Part shown: positions 10,587 through 22,152 of the stretch, piece by piece
Layout: each line of letters opens with the position of its first letter
How positions within the stretch are numbered: the first letter of the stretch is position 1
From: Stictocephala bisonia
Taxonomy: Eukaryota > Arthropoda > Insecta > Hemiptera > Membracidae
Length of the DNA: 64,000 nucleotides
NCBI GenBank assembly: GCA_035578905.1
Contig: JAQJVL010000057.1
Location: forward strand, 2,728,001-2,792,000
Direction of reading: 5' to 3'
The notes under the pieces: generated by a model
Told to the model about the DNA's origin: nothing
Database searches by the model: none
Seen by the model: only the letters and a program-made list of their open reading frames with translations
Program-made: the position numbers and the translations under genes

Positions 10587-12300
10587 TTAAACTGTGTTAT
10601 TGTAATAAATATTAGTAAAATTGTCTGTTCCGTTAATGATTCGTGGTGAGTTTGTTATGGACTGATGAATTAGTGGCATATCAGAAGAGGTTTTAAAACT
10701 AGTGCTGGTTGAGAAAGTTTGTGCTACAGCTGTTGAATGGACATGAGCCGTTAGATCTATTTTACTAGTTGTTGGATGACTAGATGACATTTTTGGTAAG
10801 TTTGTGGTCAAGACTAATTGATAATTTCTAGAAGGTTGGTGAGCAAAACAGTCCATAAGTGAATCTGGAGAACTTACTTTGCGAGTAGTATACATTTGTA
10901 CAGGATGCAAGTCTGATTCATCTTTGTATGTCATGGAATCATAATTAAGTGAACTGTCTTTAGAATCTTGTGAATCAGTTGAAACTGACTCTTTGGACTC
11001 TTGACTAGAAGATAGACCCTTCAAATGAGTATTCTCTTTATTTCTTATCTTATCAGGGGATAGAAAACCTTTTTGTAAACTCTGTGATTCTACTGACAGA
11101 GCTTCTTTTAGTGTCTTTAACTGTTGAATTGGTTTTGTTGAATTATTGGGTAGAGTATTGGACACCATTGATTCCTTTGGTTGGGAGATCTCTTTAAGAG
11201 TGTTGTGATGTCGAGAAGTTAAGTTGTTTTGTGATCCCTGTTTTTCTATCGAGAGTGGCTCGTTTTGTTTAGTTGGTTGTTGAGTGAATGTCTTTAAGTA
11301 CTTTGACTGAACAGTTTCCTTGCTAATCTTATAATGATGTGAAATAAAATCACTTAGTGAACTCTGTGATTCAAGTGACTGTGATTCCTTTTTAGCCTTT
11401 GATTGTTGTGTACAGGTCATTAAATTTTTTAGTTGAATGATCTGTTCACTAGTTTTATGGTGATGAGATGTCAGGTCATATTGTGAACTCTGTGATTGTG
11501 AGCATGTCTCTTTTTGAGTTTTTGTTTGCCTTGTAGGTAATACTGTTACTGAACTAATCAACCGTTCAGCTTCTTCAAAAGTCTTGTAATTGTAAGTAAA
11601 TGAATCGCTCAGAGAATCCTGTAAATCCAGAGAAGAACTTTCTCTTTCAGTCTTGTACTGTGGGTTGAAAATTAAGTCAGGTGTTGCTTTTATTTTACCA
11701 GCCCTTAGATGAGCCCTATAATTAGCGAAGAATGAACCACTCTTTGAGTCATCTGATTCAGAAGAGTATACTTGTCTTTGAGGGTTGTGCTGTTGGGTGC
11801 GATATTTATTAGGTGAAATTCTGGTGGCTTCATTGCTATTCATCCTAGAATCACTAATAAATGAATCACTTTGTGATACTGATTCCTGAGAAAAGCCTTC
11901 TTTATTTTCCCTATATTGCCTTTTATATATCGTGTTTTTCGTTTTAGGTTTTTGTGTAGGTCTTCTGTAAATCCTAGAATTATCGCTTGATTTTTGTGAT
12001 TCCTCAGATTTACCAACTCTTTTAGCAGGTAACCTTTGGCGGAATGCTGATTGAGCATCTTTGTATTTTGAATAAGTTGGGCGAACTGCTTTAGAACTCT
12101 CACGATAGGGGTAGGAAGCTCTACGGGTTCCATATTGTTTAATGAATGACTCACTCTCTGAGTACTGGGATTGTTGTTGCCATCTACCACGAACCCTGTC
12201 TTGATTGCTGTAGGTTCTCTTTCTTGCATTCTGTTGAGGAGATTGAACAGGTTCTCGGTGATGCTTGTAGTAGCGAGTTGGATGTGCAGCTCGGTACCTC
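10587..12300 (-). CDS. AAA-ATPase-like gene, exon 2 (low-complexity tail)
   Basis: The acceptor is CCAACAG at 12307-12301. The first base completes the AG left by exon 1 (Arg451), and the frame then stays open for 570 codons to TAA at 10589-10587. It begins RYRAAHPTRYYKHHREP, an Arg/Tyr/His-rich stretch, and goes on to Ser/Gln/Lys/Thr-rich sequence. Between about 11650 and 11080 there are degenerate ~40-residue repeats of the form SLxSQxSL-(D/H)xxSHHxKT-KxLxTxTQQ. No globular domain is recognised. A shorter ATG at 11843 is internal to this frame. Confidence 0.7.
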
Positions 12301-15300
12301 CTGTTGGATATTTAAAAAATTTTAAAATTTAATAAGTACAACTACAAAAATACAACTATTTTTATGTGTTAGACAACATGACTTTAGTACAAAATAGGCT
12401 TTTATAAAATCATTTTATTTTATATGTATTTTTATTATTATTATTTTATTACAACTTATAATTTACATGGTATACAGAAAAACATTTATTACTGGATTTA
12501 ACAGTTAATTATATAAATCATGTACATGATTTGAGGCTGAGACTTTCATTCACAAATTTATTTCTCTGGGTCAGAAATTTTGTTGTAACTAAGGATTATA
12601 TTTTCATTTTTACTACTTTATATTTAAGAAAAAAACAAATAATTTAAAGGTTTTAAAGAGCATATTTCAAACCTTACGTTCCAAATCTACTACAAAGCTT
12701 ATTTGTCAAAGATATAATTTTAATTAATTGTTATATTACAAAATAATGTTTCTTCTAAATTAAATTATTTGCCTTGAGATATTTCATTATTGATCTCAAT
12801 ATACAAACTATCTACGATGTTCTGATAACAAACATATATTATTGATATACTGACATATAACAAACATATAATGAATATTTAACATATAATGAGATTTAAA
12901 TGATTTTTACTAGATAGGATTCTAAATAGAATGGTATTGTATAGTGCCAATTTTGTATATGTATATAAACTTTGAGATATGAGTTTAAATACAAAATATA
13001 TTTGCTTTGATATCAGAAATCAGATAATTTATTGTAGCATAAACATATTCATACAAAATATTACGTAATTCTCATAGTCCGCCGAAAATGAATAGCAGCC
13101 TAAGTTTTATCTATTGAGACATCTACTAGGAAATAATAAGCTCCAATTTGATTTTAGTAGTTTACAAAGTCATAAAAGTTGTAAGAAATAAAGTTTCATG
13201 TAGATGAAACTATATCCAAATCTCTATTGCAAAACTAGTAGTGTCATAATTAATTAAGCTTCTCATACATACGAGATATTTGAAAATTACCATACACCAA
13301 CTAAACCAAAATATGATTAACTATACTTAATTATTTAATTAAATACTCATAGTACATAGAATCATCAATCATGTGAGATAAAATTCATGTTAATACACAT
13401 AAGACACTGATAAGCACAGTTTAGCCATATTTACAAATTTTTTATGTGTTTCGTAAACTGAAATACACTGTAAAAAAACACAAAAAGACAGTGTTGATTT
13501 TTTTACAAGTTTAGGCCAATAGCATCAGTGCATGTACTTTTATTAATTATTGAAAAAACTGTTCGACCATATCATAGAGTATTTATAAAATTAATAATTT
13601 GCTTTCACCACCACAATACTGATTTTGGAAAGAGATGGCAACTTAAATAGTTTATTTTGAATTTAATTCAAAGGTCCTGGAGTCATTAAATAGACAACAG
13701 GGAACTCTCTATGTTTTTTGTTCACTCTCCAAGGCCTCACAAAATTCTTTCTTCTAAATTTATTTATTTATGATTTTACAGAGCTCGATGACATCTTTTA
13801 AATAATTTAGATGTAAAATCATTCTTCTCACAATAAGAGAGAGGTTCCCACCGCCAAGGGGTTGAATACTTAGACTAATCCTATTCCTGATATTTGTTAA
13901 TGACCTTCCCAACAATAGTAGATTATTGTTGACATGAAACATAGAGTACAGTCATGGTGTCATGATTAATATGTGTTTACATTATTTTTTAGTCAATCAT
14001 TGATCAAAAGTTTTCTGGAAAAAAACTCCTTCTCTGTGTAAAAAGGTGCTTACTTATAGCAAGTGCTTTTTTCTAGCTTGTCTTTTTGGAAGATAGGTTC
14101 GTGGTAGGTGATTAAGACATAGTTTGTTGCATTGTGAGTATCATACTGGTGTACATTCTGAAATTGAGGATGATATCAGAATTTATGATACTGATATCAT
14201 TTATGATACTGATATCAAAGTTATCTTGTGTGCATTATAACTTTGATACAGTAGCAACCATAGTGAGAATTTTAAGTTAGTTAAAGGTTGGTCTACAGCT
14301 GTCTTGATAGGCTAGGCCAGCCAAGTATCTATTTTCCTTTTTTTCTGCACAAGGTCTCATTCTATATGTGTATTTTCTGCTCCTCCCCAGGCAGCAATTG
14401 CATACCTTAGGTGAGATTCAAAGAGGGTGAAATATTCAGTTCTGGTAGTACAAGGATAAGCTATTTGCTTCACTCATGTACAATGTATAGGCCAGAGTGG
14501 AGCTTTTTACAGAGCTAGTCTGAGTTGTTTCCACTATTATCTTGTGTTGAGCAAAATACAGAAGTATTTTGTGGTGGTATTAGTTTTTAGTTCTGTTATG
14601 CCTTCTTTGTCTTTTCTTCGTACGCAGTATAGCACTTGGACGCTTTTCTTTGTATTTAACACAAGATAATTTTTGTTACAATAGTTTTTTGCTATACTAA
14701 ATATTGCTTGTGTCTTATATTTAATTCTGTCTCTGTACTTGTCTCCTAATGTTTAAACTGTGTCATCTGAAAACATGAACATGTGGCAAGGTTTTGTAGA
14801 ATTTGTGGTAGGTCATTCGTATGATGAGGACTGGTCCAAAAACTGACCCCTGTGGCACACCTCTTTTTACTTGAGTACAGTCCGAAGTAACTTGAATCAT
14901 TTTGCAACTTAATGGTATTTCAATTCCACAAATTATTTTCTGTCGCTCTGAGACCAATTTGCAGCTATACCTGTGATACCAAGTTTCTTAATTTTTTTCT
15001 ATTACAAAACATTAATTTTTTTTATTAACGTCATGGTTTAAGCATACTAGTAGTAATATGGACATTTGCTGTCTAAATTAATTCCTTATCAGACTAAAAA
15101 CGAAAATCCTCTTTAATGTTCAAGGTACTATCACATAGATTGGCTTTGAGGTACTGATTATTATTGAGTTTATATACTCTGCAGACTTGATCAATTATTA
15201 AAGCCAAAAAGCAAACAAGACAATTTCTAAAAACAGGAATCTCAGGAACAGTGAAGAAGTAGTCTAGGATAGATTGGGAAATTTAATGTTAGTTTAGTGT

Positions 15301-18300
15301 ATAAGTGAACTATCCACAAGATGAAGCGAAAACTTCAATAGCGGTTGTGGAAAACACAAAAGGAATTGGTTCCGGAACAAATGAAAAGGTAATTTATTTT
15401 ACTCTTTATCTTTATTAATAATGAATAATTTGGTAAAAAATACAATAGAATATGGATAGTTATTTATAAGATTCAGATTTTAAAGATGTGAACAGATATC
15501 AACTACAAACAAGTGAAAAGTATTTGATGTGCCAATATTTTTTATACCAGGTTGAATTTTGCTGATGCACTTAATTAAATGATAATTCTATGTGAACAGC
15601 CAAAAATCACAATATGATCCCTCAACATTGTTTGACTGATGAAAAATAAAGCAAGGTAATTGATTTCAACTATTAGAATGTGGCTTGGGCTTTGGCCAAC
15701 TACTACTCTTTTTTTTTTTTAATTCTTTAACCATAAAATAAATTCTTTCACTTGTTAACTTTTAAAATCTATAACACATTTTAAGTAAATATATCAGTTA
15801 AATGTTATATAACAATTTTACAAATCTCTTTTAAAATGTAGTTGATAATTATTCTCTATGAAAGTATTTACGAACAAAAACTACAACACTTTAAAAATGT
15901 TTTTGTTCCATTAAAATTTTAAACCAACATTGACCTTAGATTTTTTTTATTTTTAGGGGTATTTTTTCTATGATTTTCCTTTAACAAAGTTTAATAGGTT
16001 GTTATTGCATATATTCAGTATAATATATTTCAGGAGGAGTCCTTTTTAATAGTAACTTATGTTTGCATATTTAGTTTATTGTAAATGCTATTTATTTATT
16101 TATTATTAAGATGCTGACCACCAAGATGTGACATTTCAATTTATGCTATACATAAAATTATATTACAGTCCAGACTTTAAAGGTTAAAAGTTGTTATGTG
16201 TGAAAGATTGCTTAAAAAAAAAAAAAAAACAGATGATCAGCTGTTATTTATTTAACTTAATTTATTCATATGTATGTTACTATTATTTGTTACTGTTCAA
16301 CAATAAGTTATGTTTTGGGAATAAAACAGTTCAGTTTTTCAGTTCATACTTACATGTTGTGTTTTTAAATTTTGCGACGAGGATAAGTATTTTTTTGTTT
16401 TGTTTTCAGGTAGTTGTGTTTAGTTTAACAGTTTTCTTTTTGTTTTAAACTCCTGGCTAACTACAGGGAGAAATTTATTTACACAGTTCATGGTATAGTG
16501 CAAGGACAGAACTTTTACAAAGTCATAAGTACATCTTACACCTGCATGAAAGTTTCTTTGTTGGAGTCCTGCCATTCTTAGGTCAACAAGGTGGCACCCT
16601 AATCCCTGGCTACTATTGATGAACTTGGAAACATTTATTTGAGTGATAACTTCTCAAAACTTTTCCCTTATATTTGGCCTGTCTCTTAGAAGAACCCCCC
16701 ATTCTCCCTGAGCTAGCAAAGTTTCATACGGACAGGCGTTACAAAGATATAGGTAAAAATGAATTTTGAATGAATGTGATGAATATAAATAAGCAAATGT
16801 AGTAATTGTTATTTATTTATTTATGTTTTTATGTTATTTATCATTCATAAGAAAGAAAGAAAAGAAAAGAATGTTACAAACTAAGGCTGATTATTTCTTA
16901 GAAAATGACATTAAATTGTAGCTAAAAAGCAAATGAACAGCCGGTGATTATCAGCTGATCCCTTTCAAAATGTATTATGGCTTGATTGGAATCGAACTTA
17001 GGACCTATAGCTTATGAAGCTGGGGTTTAACCAACTACTGACCAAGTATGGGTTGTTATCTCATTTATTCAGCATAATACGTTTCAGGAGGAGTCCCTTT
17101 CAATAGTAACTTATGTTTGCATATTTAGTTTATTGTTGGGGATATTACTATAAAACAATAAACAACCTTGCACCTTATTTGGGTTTATAGAATTTGGAAA
17201 CTGTTAATATAATGTCTTCAAGGACTAATAAACGAATTCTGAACAAAAACAATTGATGGATATTGTTATTAAAACAACTTGTTATTAAAATGGATATTGG
17301 TAAAGTCAATACACTAAAATTAAAGAAACATTTTTATTTTTAGGTCATATTAAAAAATAATACAAAACTAAAATAGAAAATCATGCTATAAGCCATTAAA
17401 GCAATAGCATTGCTAGTATATCTACTATATTTATCACAGTTGAGCATTTAAAAAACGTATACAACTATAATAAATAAATAATAACTTTAAATTGATTTCT
17501 ATGGTTATGTACTCACACGTGTTACACATTGGTAGATCTGGCAAGTTTTCTGGGAAAATTTGTAATTTTCTGCCTAAATGAATGTATTACCAAATTACAC
17601 AGCAAAGTGAATACCCGTATTTCTCATTTTGAACTTAAATCTCAACAGACTTAACAAAGTTCTGATTTTGTAAACTTAATACCTGTTAATGTCAGGATAC
17701 ACAGCTGCTAACCTCAACAAAATATGTTCGAAAACTTTCTGGATTTCCATGTTTGGAATTTTAATCTTAGTAGAAATGGGAACAGTCCTGTACTTTTGAG
17801 CGTAGGTTAAGTATCCACTTTCTAGAAGGAGTTGGAGAAACAAGTGGTCTTCAGTGTAGTCCTCCGCATAAGAATAGGAGGCAAACTGGACACTTTTCAG
17901 TTTATCAACCTCGTAGGAGGTGAAACTTGAAACAGCCTCGATTGTGACATTCTTGTTTTTTACTAAATTTGTGAGGTGCTCCTTCAACTCATAGTTTGGT
18001 TCTATGTAATTGTACAACATACGTTGGGAACTTCTTGCCACCCAGTATATATCTAACTTCTTATGTTTGAGGAACATTAAAACTGACCATGGATTGTATA
18101 TTTGGAAGTCACTATAAAGATATGTATAGCCACCATACCATTTTGAAATATCCTTCTTAAAATTTCCTAATTTAAATTTATCTAAAAGTGCATCAGTTTC
18201 ACGTTGAGTAAATCCAAAGTACGGAGTGAAGTCTTTTGTTGTCATGAATCTGAAGTGTTCTAACAAATAGAGTCCAGAATACTGAGCTCCCAACTTGAAA

Positions 18301-19034
18301 GGAATACATCCCATTACAACACTCTTTTCTACATACTCATTTAGATTAATAGTATTGTCAATGAAACGGAACAGAACTTCTGCTGTTTTAGTAGAATCTA
18401 ACTCCTTCTTGAAAATACTATATGTCAGTGCATAGTCAAAGTCGTCAATAAGTACAGTCACTCGCTTACCATGATGCATGTGAAGAATTTTAGACAAAAA
18501 TTTCAATCCAACTTCATAACCGTTTACTTGTGACTTGCAATATTCAATGTATCTCTTTTTAGTTGCTATTCCTAGTTTAGTTGATTGGAGTAGATATTTG
18601 TGCTCTAAAAATGCATCACTTACAGATTTTTTTAGTATCTTATTTAAATCATCAAAAGTCTGAATGACTTCTTTGGCCTTCATATTGCAGTGGATAATAG
18701 GATGGTTGCACACATGTTTCACTATGAACTCTCTGTCACGCCAGATGTTGGTGTTTCTGAAAACATCCGCAACAACAGTTTTAGGATTGCCGTTTCCTAA
18801 AAATAGTTTGATCATATGTAAGTTGGTTGTCTTCCCAAACTTGTGTGGGGCAGTAATGAGAAGAAAATCATACTGAAAAATCTTTTTAAGAAGAACTGTT
18901 TTATCAACAAATATTGAAGAATTCCTTATTAAAACAAACTTGTTGGAACTTTGAACAACTAAATCAACTGACCTTTTACACTTCATGAATATCAAAACAG
19001 AGTAGAATATCTTGAAGATTGAGACATTAACCAT
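10587..19034 (-). CDS. AAA-ATPase-like (DUF1703-type) protein with a long Ser/Gln-rich tail, two exons
   Basis: Joined exons 19034-17683 and 12300-10587 encode 1021 residues. Residues 1-20 are hydrophobic and could be a signal peptide or anchor. Residues 42-46 are FVDKT; 61-71 hold a Walker A-like TAPHKFGKTTN; 192-200 a Walker B-like VTVLIDDFD; 272-280 YFGFTQRET; 299-303 WYGGY; 312-318 IYNPWSV; 402-411 LLLESGYLTY. This order matches the AAA-ATPase_like family known from bacteria and also from insects and other eukaryotes; its function is largely unknown, and ATP hydrolysis is only predicted. The ATG follows an in-frame TAG by two codons. The tail from residue 451 is basic, then Ser/Gln-rich. 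A bacterial origin of the family is inference; the intron and host-like composition argue that this copy is long resident. Confidence 0.75.
13760..14960 (-). pseudogene. Strongly decayed LINE reverse transcriptase remnant
   Basis: Minus-strand residues [19 protein letters not shown] at about 14875-14820 match the conserved VPQGS/LGP block of Jockey-superfamily reverse transcriptases. Downstream sequence contains many stops. The ORF at 13760-13942 may be part of the C-terminal region but is not convincing by itself. Confidence 0.5.
16013..16084. repeat. Left copy of a 72-bp direct repeat
   Basis: Shares TTTCAGGAGGAGTCC and AGTAACTTATGTTTGCATAT with 17060-17131, about 1 kb to the right. Immediately after this copy is an ATTTATTTATTATTAAGATG string like the 3' end of the SINE family described at 31660 and 29221. 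Confidence 0.75.
16800..17045 (-). repeat. tRNA-derived SINE
   Basis: On the minus strand a tRNA-like head carries TAGTTGGTTAAACCCC (A-box-like) and, about 35 bases on, AAGTTCGATTCC (close to the RNA polymerase III B box GGTTCGANTCC). The body (GATCAGCTGATAATCACC, CTGTTCATTTG, ATCAGCCTTAGTTTGTAACA) matches the element at 31660-31880. The tail is rich in TTTATTTATTTA-type sequence. Confidence 0.6.
17060..17131. repeat. Right copy of a 72-bp direct repeat
   Basis: A near-identical copy of 16013-16084, differing at a few transitions. The SINE lies between the two copies. Confidence 0.75.
17683..19034 (-). CDS. AAA-ATPase-like gene, exon 1 (predicted ATPase region)
   Basis: 450 complete codons plus AG, ending at a GTATTA donor. 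It carries the whole recognisable domain: Walker A-like GKT at residues 67-69, Walker B-like DD at 197-198, the WYGGY and YNPWSV signatures, and the SGYLT block near the end. Unspliced, the frame closes two codons later (TAA in the intron), which supports the donor. No other ATPase-like copy is present in the window. Confidence 0.85.
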
Positions 19035-20870
19035 AATATGTTTCTAGTATGAACTGAATTCATTAATGTGGGCCCAAACTGACAGACTGATCGCAATCAA
19101 CATGCCACTAACACTGGACAGATTTAATACTCAACTAATTGATAACATCTTATCTCTACTACGCTTTGTACAAGTAACAGATCAGATTTGTTTTAACAAT
19201 ATAAGACAAGTGGTGTGCTCTTTAAGATTTTATATTATATAAGCAATGCATGAAATTTAACTTTATAACAATCCACTAACTACCACATCAATTAGTGTAA
19301 TTTTAAATGTTATCTTAAAAAGCTCATACCTTAGTTTTTGTTTACTTAATTAATCTAGATACATACTCAATATAATTTTAGGTTTTTATTAATTAACTTT
19401 TTAATTAAAAGCATTGATAATTTATGATTCTGATAAATTACTCCTCTAATGAATTCAATGATTAAATTTTTAACTAAGTAAAAATATTTTTCTGAGGTTT
19501 TTTAAAGCCGTATTTGAATAATAAAAATGGATCTGGAGTATATATTTTATCTCTCTCTCTCTCTCTCCACTTAATTAATAGGCTTAAGATTATTAAATAC
19601 TTCTGATTACAAACTGCCACATATTTAACACCTTGAGAGAAATATATTATCATTGATCTGATCTAGTGATTGGAAGATTAATGAAGTGAGATTAGTTTTG
19701 TTTACTTCTCGCTGATAAAAGGACACTGTTATTGTGATTTTTTTGCATGCATAGATTAGTTGTTTTAGTAGGTGAGTGTAGCATTGGTGCAGATTTAGTT
19801 TTGAACATTATTAGTAATGTATAGACGTTGTCAGGTTTGTTACTAGCTTAACACTTCATGATACAGTATCTAGAACTACGGGGAATGATCACCTCCACTC
19901 TTCCATCCTAGTCAAAGAACTACTTGAAAATTTATCAAATTACAAATATTACATTAAATTTAAATAAAATTAATTATATCTTATTAATTGATTGTACCAA
20001 AACAGTACGCTTATGTATTGATTTCATATAATCGAGCATTGATTAAAAATTGTGAAGACAAATTTTCCTTTAACAGAAAATTACGATAGGTTACAATCAA
20101 CTCTTGCATAGTGTTAGGTTTTATTCAAGAATAATTGAGTTTCAAAAAATGTGCTGCTCTTTTTGCTCTCACGAAGGGTTTGTTGATTCTCTAACCACCG
20201 ACAGTTGTACAACACTATAACCTCTCATCTATCAACACACAACCAACATTGTCATTTCTCCTACCTATCTACACACTCAAGTCGTCTTGCGGCATTTATT
20301 GAAAAACATAATAAATTTAAACATTATTTAAGTGATTTCATTCGATTTTTAAAGTTTTGACAGAATATGTCAAAATTCTGTTGATTTTCTTGAAGTATTT
20401 TTATTATTATGTTTCTTGAAATAATACAGTTCCACCAATTTGGCTCTATTGTTTGCGCGGTATATCATACAGTACGGTAATCATACGGTATATCATATCT
20501 ATTGTTGCGCAGAATCATACAGCATATCTTATCTTCTATTTAATTGAAATCAGTACTCTTGGACCAAAGTATTAAATACCAGAGCCTATTGTCTATTAGT
20601 ATTGATGAGAGAAATTCTCTCCATTTGAGATATTAGTGGGGATAATATAACAATTCTTGAAGTAAGCAATATGGGTCATTAAGAATGTCTTCTGAAAATC
20701 ATAATGTTCAAAGGAGCACAAGGCTAGTAATAAACAAATAAATATGACATTTTATATATTTGTGGTGATATTTTTGAAAAATTATGTGAGGTCTAATAAT
20801 GATATCCAGACCATCATATTAATAAATCCAAAATGAGGAATTAGGTTAATAGCGGTAAGTTAAGAAATGA
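19035..20870. other. Region between divergent transcription units
   Basis: AT-rich sequence upstream of the minus-strand ATPase-like gene. A TATAATATAAAATC stretch on the minus strand near 19240 might be a core promoter about 200 bases from the ATG, but AT-rich sequence makes such matches common. A short TC run sits at 19550-19566. No ORF or known repeat is recognised. Confidence 0.35.
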
Positions 20871-20879
20871 TAGTTAATA

Positions 20880-21840
20880 AGTACGATAAAGTTTTCTTGC
20901 TTCTGCAGCTGTGTGCCTTTTAACCACCATTTCTGATGTCATCCCGATAAGGGGTTTCACAATTCCCCTGGCCGCTGGTTAATACAGGAGCTCAGGCTAG
21001 GTTAGTCAGCTGCTGTCTTATCAGCTGGTGTATAATCTTCTTCCTTGGCCATAGCAGTTCCGGTTGGTGACTGGAAAATGCTGAGCTGCTGCAGTCATAG
21101 GGGGACCAAGGTCATTCTTTAGAGGGACATCGCTTTATCTAGAGACAGTTGTGCTGGTGTGGGAGAGAGTGAACATCACACTAGGATCTCTATCGGAGGG
21201 GAACTTAAAAAAATCTATTGTCTAAATGAGAAATCTTTTTAAAAAGTGTAAGCAGAAGATTAGGGCCCCTAACGCCAAACATTATGCTTCCACTTCCAGC
21301 TCCCACCTTCCAGAAGAGCAGTTGAATGCAGAGGTCTCTGCCTCAGGCTACTCAAAAGAAACGGGTGAGCCCAAGGTAAAAGAGGGGACTCCAAAAGCCC
21401 TTATTAAATAAGAGTGTAGAGTCTCCAAATGAAAGGAAAATTGCAATAGCGAGAGAAACTGTTGATGCAGGTTTAAGGAGGATGAGGCACTGATTAATCA
21501 AAACATACTCAGGCCCTCGCCATCCATAAACATTTCTGCTGCTTCAGATGCTCTACTAAACAGCCAGATTTTCATCCACCTACTGAGACTGGAGAGGGGA
21601 AATGGAAGCTTCTGATGATATTCAGGGATCCAAATCAGTAAAATCAAGGGCCTACAAAAAAGCAGAAGGCTTAAGTCAATGCTGAAAGAGAGCAAATGGG
21701 TGTTGGACAACCCCTTCCTGCATCATAAAAGACAAGGGTCGCACTAAGCCTAAGAGTCAGGTGGTCCGGATTAACTGTGGGGTTGGAAGAATCTACCATG
21801 AAATACTTGGGCGAGCAGTCTAAGATGTCAGGACTTTGAG
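20880..21840 (+). pseudogene. Decayed 5' region and ORF1-like remnant of a LINE
   Basis: GC content rises and a plus-strand frame opens at 21226 with a basic start (MRNLFKKCKQKIRAPNAK) and a Ser/Glu-rich continuation. Beyond stops and frameshifts, a stretch around 21755-21825 reads KSQVVRINCGVGRIYHEILG in another frame. This looks like the leader and first ORF of a non-LTR retrotransposon, but no zinc knuckle or other diagnostic motif is visible. It could also be a decayed host gene. Confidence 0.35.
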
Positions 21841-21996
21841 TTGTTATTATTTATTATTAGAAGTTACAAAACATCATTAAAAAATTAGATTATTCTCTTT
21901 AAACTAGCACTTAATCTTTTTTTTTGGTATTTAAAACTTTGAAATTTGTGTTGATTTTACTTTAGATGACAACCCCAGTCAGATAAGCAAGTGGCG

Positions 21997-22152
21997 ATGT
22001 TGGTAGTCCTGTGGTGGTACGCTTGTGTTGGGTTGAGTACAGCCACATATCGACGTGAAGGAGAGAAATTTCATTCTACCCCCAAGAGTATCAATTTGAC
22101 TGGAGTGACCATCAAAGTTATTCCGGCCCTTCATGATAACTACATGTACTTG
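21997..22152 (+). CDS. HAGH: HAGH exon 1
   Basis: 52 codons from ATG 21997 to the donor TTG/GTAACT. It contains the N-terminal extension ([13 protein letters not shown]...) and the first strand of the fold ([16 protein letters not shown]). A GTG and GCG precede the ATG in frame, but TGA at 21967-21969 bounds the frame. A TTTTACTTTAG acceptor-like site at 21955-21965 suggests an upstream 5' UTR exon. Confidence 0.8.

Larger units (their letters stand above)
12301..17682 (-). other. Intron of the AAA-ATPase-like gene
   Basis: 5382 bp bounded by AG/GTATTA (donor) and CCAACAG (acceptor) on the minus strand, phase 2. It contains a decayed LINE (13760-14960), a 72-bp direct repeat pair (16013-16084 and 17060-17131) and a tRNA-like SINE (about 16800-17045). 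The rest is AT-rich, with no supported exon. Confidence 0.65.

Noticed and set aside
17683..19034. Recent bacterial transfer or contamination carrying the ATPase-like domain
   Set aside because: The reading frame is spliced to a eukaryotic-type low-complexity exon, and the flanks carry host repeats; any transfer would be ancient and needs a phylogeny.
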